Assembly: GCA_900544975.1 (NCBI GenBank)
Contig: UQXI01000005.1
Span: 29,533-93,532, forward strand
Length of the DNA stretch: 64,000 nucleotides
Direction of reading: 5' to 3'
Source of the DNA: an uncultured Eubacteriales bacterium
Lineage (GTDB): Bacteria > Bacillota > Clostridia > Oscillospirales > Oscillospiraceae
Positions within the stretch are counted from its first letter, which is position 1, and the number at the start of each line of letters is the position of its first letter. The position numbers were made by a program, and so were the translations under genes. The notes below the pieces were generated by a model that did no database searches, was not told the origin of the DNA, and was given only the letters and a program-made list of their open reading frames with translations. This document shows, piece after piece, positions 61,108 through 64,000 of this stretch.

Positions 61108-61864
61108 GGCCGATACACTCCGTACAGATATTGATCGCCTTCACCAGCACATCCCGCAGGCCGCCGTTCATCACACCCAGCACGATAAACAAAATGGCGA
61201 CCCCGTACAGGCCGGCGCGAAGAAGGCCCACGGGCAGCCGGCGGGGAGTCGGCTGTTCGGACGTTTCCCGTCCCACATGACCCTTCAGCGCGGCGATTTC
61301 CCGGTTCACATTGCGCCCCCAGGCATAAGCCGCCGCCAGAACCACCCCGAAAGCGGCCACGACCCACGGCGCCACATGGAGCAGCATCTGTCCCATGACC
61401 TGCTCCAAATCCCAGGAGACGAAATGTCTCCCATCAAGGAGGTACACCAGGCAGGGTACGGCGCAGACCAGCACCGCCCCGGCGGCGGCGAAGCAGATGG
61501 CCCGGCGCTGCCGCTCCAGATCTTTGGCCTCATCGGGAAGTGCAGCAACGCGGGTCTTCATGAGCCGCAGCCGGTTCTCCGGGGAAATGGGGGCGCGGGA
61601 CTTGTCCTCTCCGGCCACGGACTGCGCCAGGAGCGCCGCTACGGTGAGCAGTACATAAATTACCATCAGCGGCCGGAGGGGCCGCAGATGGGCCGCCACA
61701 ATCTCCACGCTGTAAACGGGGGAGCGGTATACGCCAGAGGCGTCCAGATTGGCGGGGCTGTTGCCCACCAGATAAATGTCGATACACTGCCAGGCCAGCG
61801 CCACCAGTACCAGAACGGTTGCCAGCGTCATGACCCAGCGTATCACTTGCGTTCGTTTTGCCAT
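61100..61864 (-). CDS. Membrane protein with C-terminal CXXC (CD1871A-like) tail
   Basis: A 254-residue polytopic protein with about five helices (about 8-28, 66-82, 124-143, 163-186, 215-234). The C-terminus VLVKAINICTECIGLG carries a CXXC pair resembling the end of the very short CD1871A-type proteins, here attached to a much larger membrane protein. It overlaps the FeS-TlpA gene by eight bases, so both make one unit. ATG 61864 follows AAAGGAAAGG. A partner in transmembrane electron or thiol transfer is inferred; function unproven. Confidence 0.72.
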   Translation of the reverse strand: MAKRTQVIRWVMTLATVLVLVALAWQCIDIYLVGNSPANLDASGVYRSPVYSVEIVAAHLRPLRPLMVIYVLLTVAALLAQSVAGEDKSRAPISPENRLRLMKTRVAALPDEAKDLERQRRAICFAAAGAVLVCAVPCLVYLLDGRHFVSWDLEQVMGQMLLHVAPWVVAAFGVVLAAAYAWGRNVNREIAALKGHVGRETSEQPTPRRLPVGLLRAGLYGVAILFIVLGVMNGGLRDVLVKAINICTECIGLG

Positions 61865-61961
61865 TTTCCCTTTCCTTTCGTTTATGATGAGTGGATTATA
61901 GCACGCCGTGTCGTTTCCCGCAACAGAAAATCGAAAATCGCCGGCGCGCCGTCTCCACTTC

Positions 61962-61990
61962 TTGACACAGAAACCATTTTATGCTATCTT
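61962..61990 (+). promoter_or_regulatory. Sigma-A promoter of the TlpA-lipoprotein gene
   Basis: -35 TTGACA (61962-61967), 17-base spacer, -10 TATCTT (61985-61990), divergent from the redox-membrane genes. Confidence 0.65.
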
Positions 61991-62026
61991 ACACATGGTA
62001 ATCTATATTTGAAGGGAGAAAAATAC

Positions 62027-63886
62027 ATGAAATGCACAAAGATCCTACTTAGCCTGCTGCTGGTGACGGCACTGCTCCTGTGCGCCGGCTGCAAAAACAC
62101 CCCGGACGAGCAGCCCTCCACCGAGCCGTCCACCACCGCAACCGCCGCCCCCACGGAGGAGACCACCGCTCCCACCGAGGACAACGCCGCCCCCTATCAG
62201 ATGGGCGATACCATGCGGGACTTCACCGTTACCACCTTTGACGGTAAGACCGTGACCCTGTCTGAGGTTCTCAAGGAAAAGGACATGGTGCTCATCAACA
62301 TCTGGGCTTCCTGGTGCGGCCCCTGCGCTGCGGAGTTCCCCTTCCTGGAAGAGGCCTATGAGCAGTACAAGGATCGGGTGGAGGTCATCGCCGTTTCCTG
62401 CGAGTCCGAGGATACCGACGACGTACTGGCAGCCTATGCCGCCGAGAAGGGTATGACCTTCCCCGTAGCTCAGGATACTGCGGGCCTGGCCAACGCTTTC
62501 GACGTGCACTCCATCCCCACCTCCATCGTCGTAGACCGGTTCGGCACCATCTGCTTCATCGAGGCCGGTTCCCAGTCTGACGTGTCGGCCTTTACCTGCC
62601 TGTTCGACCTGTTTGTGGGCGACGACTACACCGAGTCCATTATGCAGTACGGCACCCCCCGTGTAAAACCCAACGTGGAGCCCTCCTCCGAGGCTGACCT
62701 GGCCGCTGCCCTGAATGTGGAGGGCGGCTCCCTGGTGTTCACCAACGACGCCGACGAATATGCTTGGCCCATGGTGGTGGGTGAGCAGGACGGCCGCTCC
62801 GTAACCACTTCCTCCAACCATTTGGTCAACCGCAGCGAGGCCGTGGTCAACGCCACGGTGAACGCCAAGGCCGGCGACGCCGTCGCCATCACGTTCAAGG
62901 TGTCCAGCGAGGCTGCCTTCGACCTCATGCAGATCCGCGTCAACGGCGAAACCGTGAAGTGCTTCGGCGGTGAACACGATTGGATGACCTACGCCTACGC
63001 CTTTGACGCCGACGGGGAGTACACCGTGTCCATCGCCTACACCAAAGACGAACAGGGCGAATCCGGCGAGGATCTGCTGTGGATCGACAGCGTCGCCCTG
63101 CTCTCCGGCGACGATGCCGCCGCCGCCCTGGAGGCCAACCCCGCCTACCTGGTGGGCGACACCACCGCGCTGACCGTTTCCAACCCCGATGCCAAGGAGA
63201 TCGTCTTTAGCGATCCCAGCCAGCTTCCCGAGGACACCACCTTCTACATCGTGCCCGGCGACACCGCCGACTTCCTGCTGACCCTGGCCGCCGATGTAGA
63301 CCCCGAAGCGACTTTTGTTTATTGCTACTTTGACGGCAACCAGGCCTGTGTGCTGGATTACGCCGGCGAGGGCGGCTACGCCTTCTCCAGCGGCATTGAC
63401 AGCATGGAGACCACCGGCTACAGCTACGCGGATGTGTTCGTATACAATTCTCTGGATCCGGACAACGCGCTGGCCCATATCATGTACTTTGCCAGCGAGG
63501 AAAATGTCAATGAAGTGGTGGCCTCTTACCTGTCCGACGAGAGCGGCAACGCCCTTGTGTCCTGGCAGTACGCCGACGGCACCCAGCCCTCCACCACTGA
63601 CCGGCCCCAGGTGTCCGAACCCGCCGGCGGCGAAGTCACCTACACCGTCAAGTATGTGGATCAGAACGGTCAGCCCGTAGCGGGCGTGACCTGCCAGGTC
63701 TGCGACGACGATAACTGCATGGTGTATGTGTCCGACGAAAACGGCGTGTGCGAATTCACCCTGCCTCCCTACGCCTACGAAATCCACACCCTCAAGGTTC
63801 CCGAGGGCTACGAGGGCGACACCGAAACCGTCACCACCGCGTCTGCCGAGGGCGACGAGCTGACCTTCACCCTGGAGAAGAAGTAA
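62027..63886 (+). CDS. TlpA-family thioredoxin lipoprotein with long C-terminal extension
   Basis: A 619-residue lipoprotein. The signal peptide ends in a lipobox LCAGC with acylated Cys22. A Thr/Pro linker runs from about 25 to 55. The TlpA/AhpC-type thioredoxin domain (about 58-205) has the redox pair in WASWCGPC (about 91-98) and the cis-Pro stretch DVHSIPTSIV. The remaining 400 residues are beta-rich: a carbohydrate-binding-like segment (about 235-350), another domain (about 375-510) and a C-terminal collagen-binding-like repeat GEVTYTVKYVDQNGQPVAGVT. ATG 62027 follows GAAGGGAG. Divergent neighbours encode membrane redox proteins that could keep its CXXC reduced. Confidence 0.87.
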   Translation: MKCTKILLSLLLVTALLLCAGCKNTPDEQPSTEPSTTATAAPTEETTAPTEDNAAPYQMGDTMRDFTVTTFDGKTVTLSEVLKEKDMVLINIWASWCGPCAAEFPFLEEAYEQYKDRVEVIAVSCESEDTDDVLAAYAAEKGMTFPVAQDTAGLANAFDVHSIPTSIVVDRFGTICFIEAGSQSDVSAFTCLFDLFVGDDYTESIMQYGTPRVKPNVEPSSEADLAAALNVEGGSLVFTNDADEYAWPMVVGEQDGRSVTTSSNHLVNRSEAVVNATVNAKAGDAVAITFKVSSEAAFDLMQIRVNGETVKCFGGEHDWMTYAYAFDADGEYTVSIAYTKDEQGESGEDLLWIDSVALLSGDDAAAALEANPAYLVGDTTALTVSNPDAKEIVFSDPSQLPEDTTFYIVPGDTADFLLTLAADVDPEATFVYCYFDGNQACVLDYAGEGGYAFSSGIDSMETTGYSYADVFVYNSLDPDNALAHIMYFASEENVNEVVASYLSDESGNALVSWQYADGTQPSTTDRPQVSEPAGGEVTYTVKYVDQNGQPVAGVTCQVCDDDNCMVYVSDENGVCEFTLPPYAYEIHTLKVPEGYEGDTETVTTASAEGDELTFTLEKK

Positions 63887-63921
63887 GTTTCTCCGCGGCA
63901 CAGCCTCGGATGTTAAAACTA

Positions 63922-64000
63922 GGGCGCGTTGCAAAATGTGACAAGATGATGCATTAGCGCGAGGAGAAAAAATAAAAAACAAATCGGTCAACTCCGAAAA
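63922..64000 (+). mobile_element. Left end of a second IS1182-type element (continues past window)
   Basis: 79 bases identical, except for one position, to 58574-58652, starting at the same GGGCGCGTTGC. The element continues beyond the right edge, so whether its transposase is intact is unknown. Confidence 0.65.

Noticed and set aside
59599..61134. 511-codon plus-strand open frame opposite the FeS-TlpA gene
   Set aside because: The minus-strand product has all iron-sulfur and thioredoxin motifs; the plus frame is His/Gly-rich and featureless.

Overview
The window looks like a chromosomal segment from a GC-rich, spore-forming, anaerobic gut Firmicute of the Clostridia, most likely the Oscillospiraceae (Flavonifractor/Intestinimonas type). 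The evidence is Firmicute-style sigma-A promoters and strong AGGAGG ribosome sites, a stand-alone Spo0A DNA-binding domain with a perfect 0A box, CotH and S-layer-homology (SLH) proteins, a Firmicute-order ethanolamine operon, and a sodium-pump oxaloacetate decarboxylase. The genus is an inference. No tRNA, rRNA or CRISPR array was seen.

Layout. 1-5062 (minus strand): P-type ATPase (runs off the left edge), thiamine pyrophosphokinase, HD phosphohydrolase, Lgt-like protein, small DUF4190-type membrane protein, divergent phosphoribosyltransferase. 5300-6246 (plus): Spo0A C-terminal-domain protein and a Nudix hydrolase. 6409-10275: three-gene operon of VTC polyphosphate-polymerase domain, DUF4956 membrane protein and a CotH kinase/lamin-tail surface protein. 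10277-21486: structured leader plus a 13-gene eut operon (eutG-A-B-C-L-E-M-T-D-hypothetical-N-H-Q) encoding ethanolamine uptake, ammonia-lyase, reactivase, acetaldehyde and ethanol dehydrogenases, PduL-type phosphotransacylase, cobalamin adenosyltransferase and three shell proteins. EutVW, EutS and EutP are not in the window.

21497-26100: an XRE regulator pair, an IS481-family element inserted into a MITE-like palindromic repeat, an ArsR-type regulator, and more repeats. 26402-32827: 2089-residue subtilisin with BspA-type leucine-rich repeats and SLH anchor. 32932-33322: repeats. 33421-40921: SWIM-SNF2 ATPase, CPA2-type antiporter and a second SLH protein. 41073-51532: RlmA-like methyltransferase, polysaccharide deacetylase, PEP carboxykinase followed by a complete four-subunit oxaloacetate decarboxylase, DegV, CDF transporter and UppP.

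51573-58560: phosphoesterase overlapping a cytosolic ParB-like/BMP (PnrA-like) fusion, a DUF1836 regulator, then SPFH-family genes hflK-hflC and nfeD-slipin. 58574-59400: decayed IS1182-type element whose left end recurs at the right edge of the window (63922-64000). 59584-63886: a membrane iron-sulfur/TlpA fusion and a CXXC-tailed membrane protein, divergent from a TlpA-like lipoprotein with a long extension; together they look like an extracytoplasmic thiol-redox module.

Functionally the window joins ethanolamine catabolism in a microcompartment, PEP/oxaloacetate metabolism coupled to a sodium gradient, envelope quality control, and cell-surface adhesion and proteolysis. The least described parts are the CotH-VTC-DUF4956 operon, the cytosolic ParB-BMP fusion, the FeS-TlpA redox module and the family of palindromic repeats.
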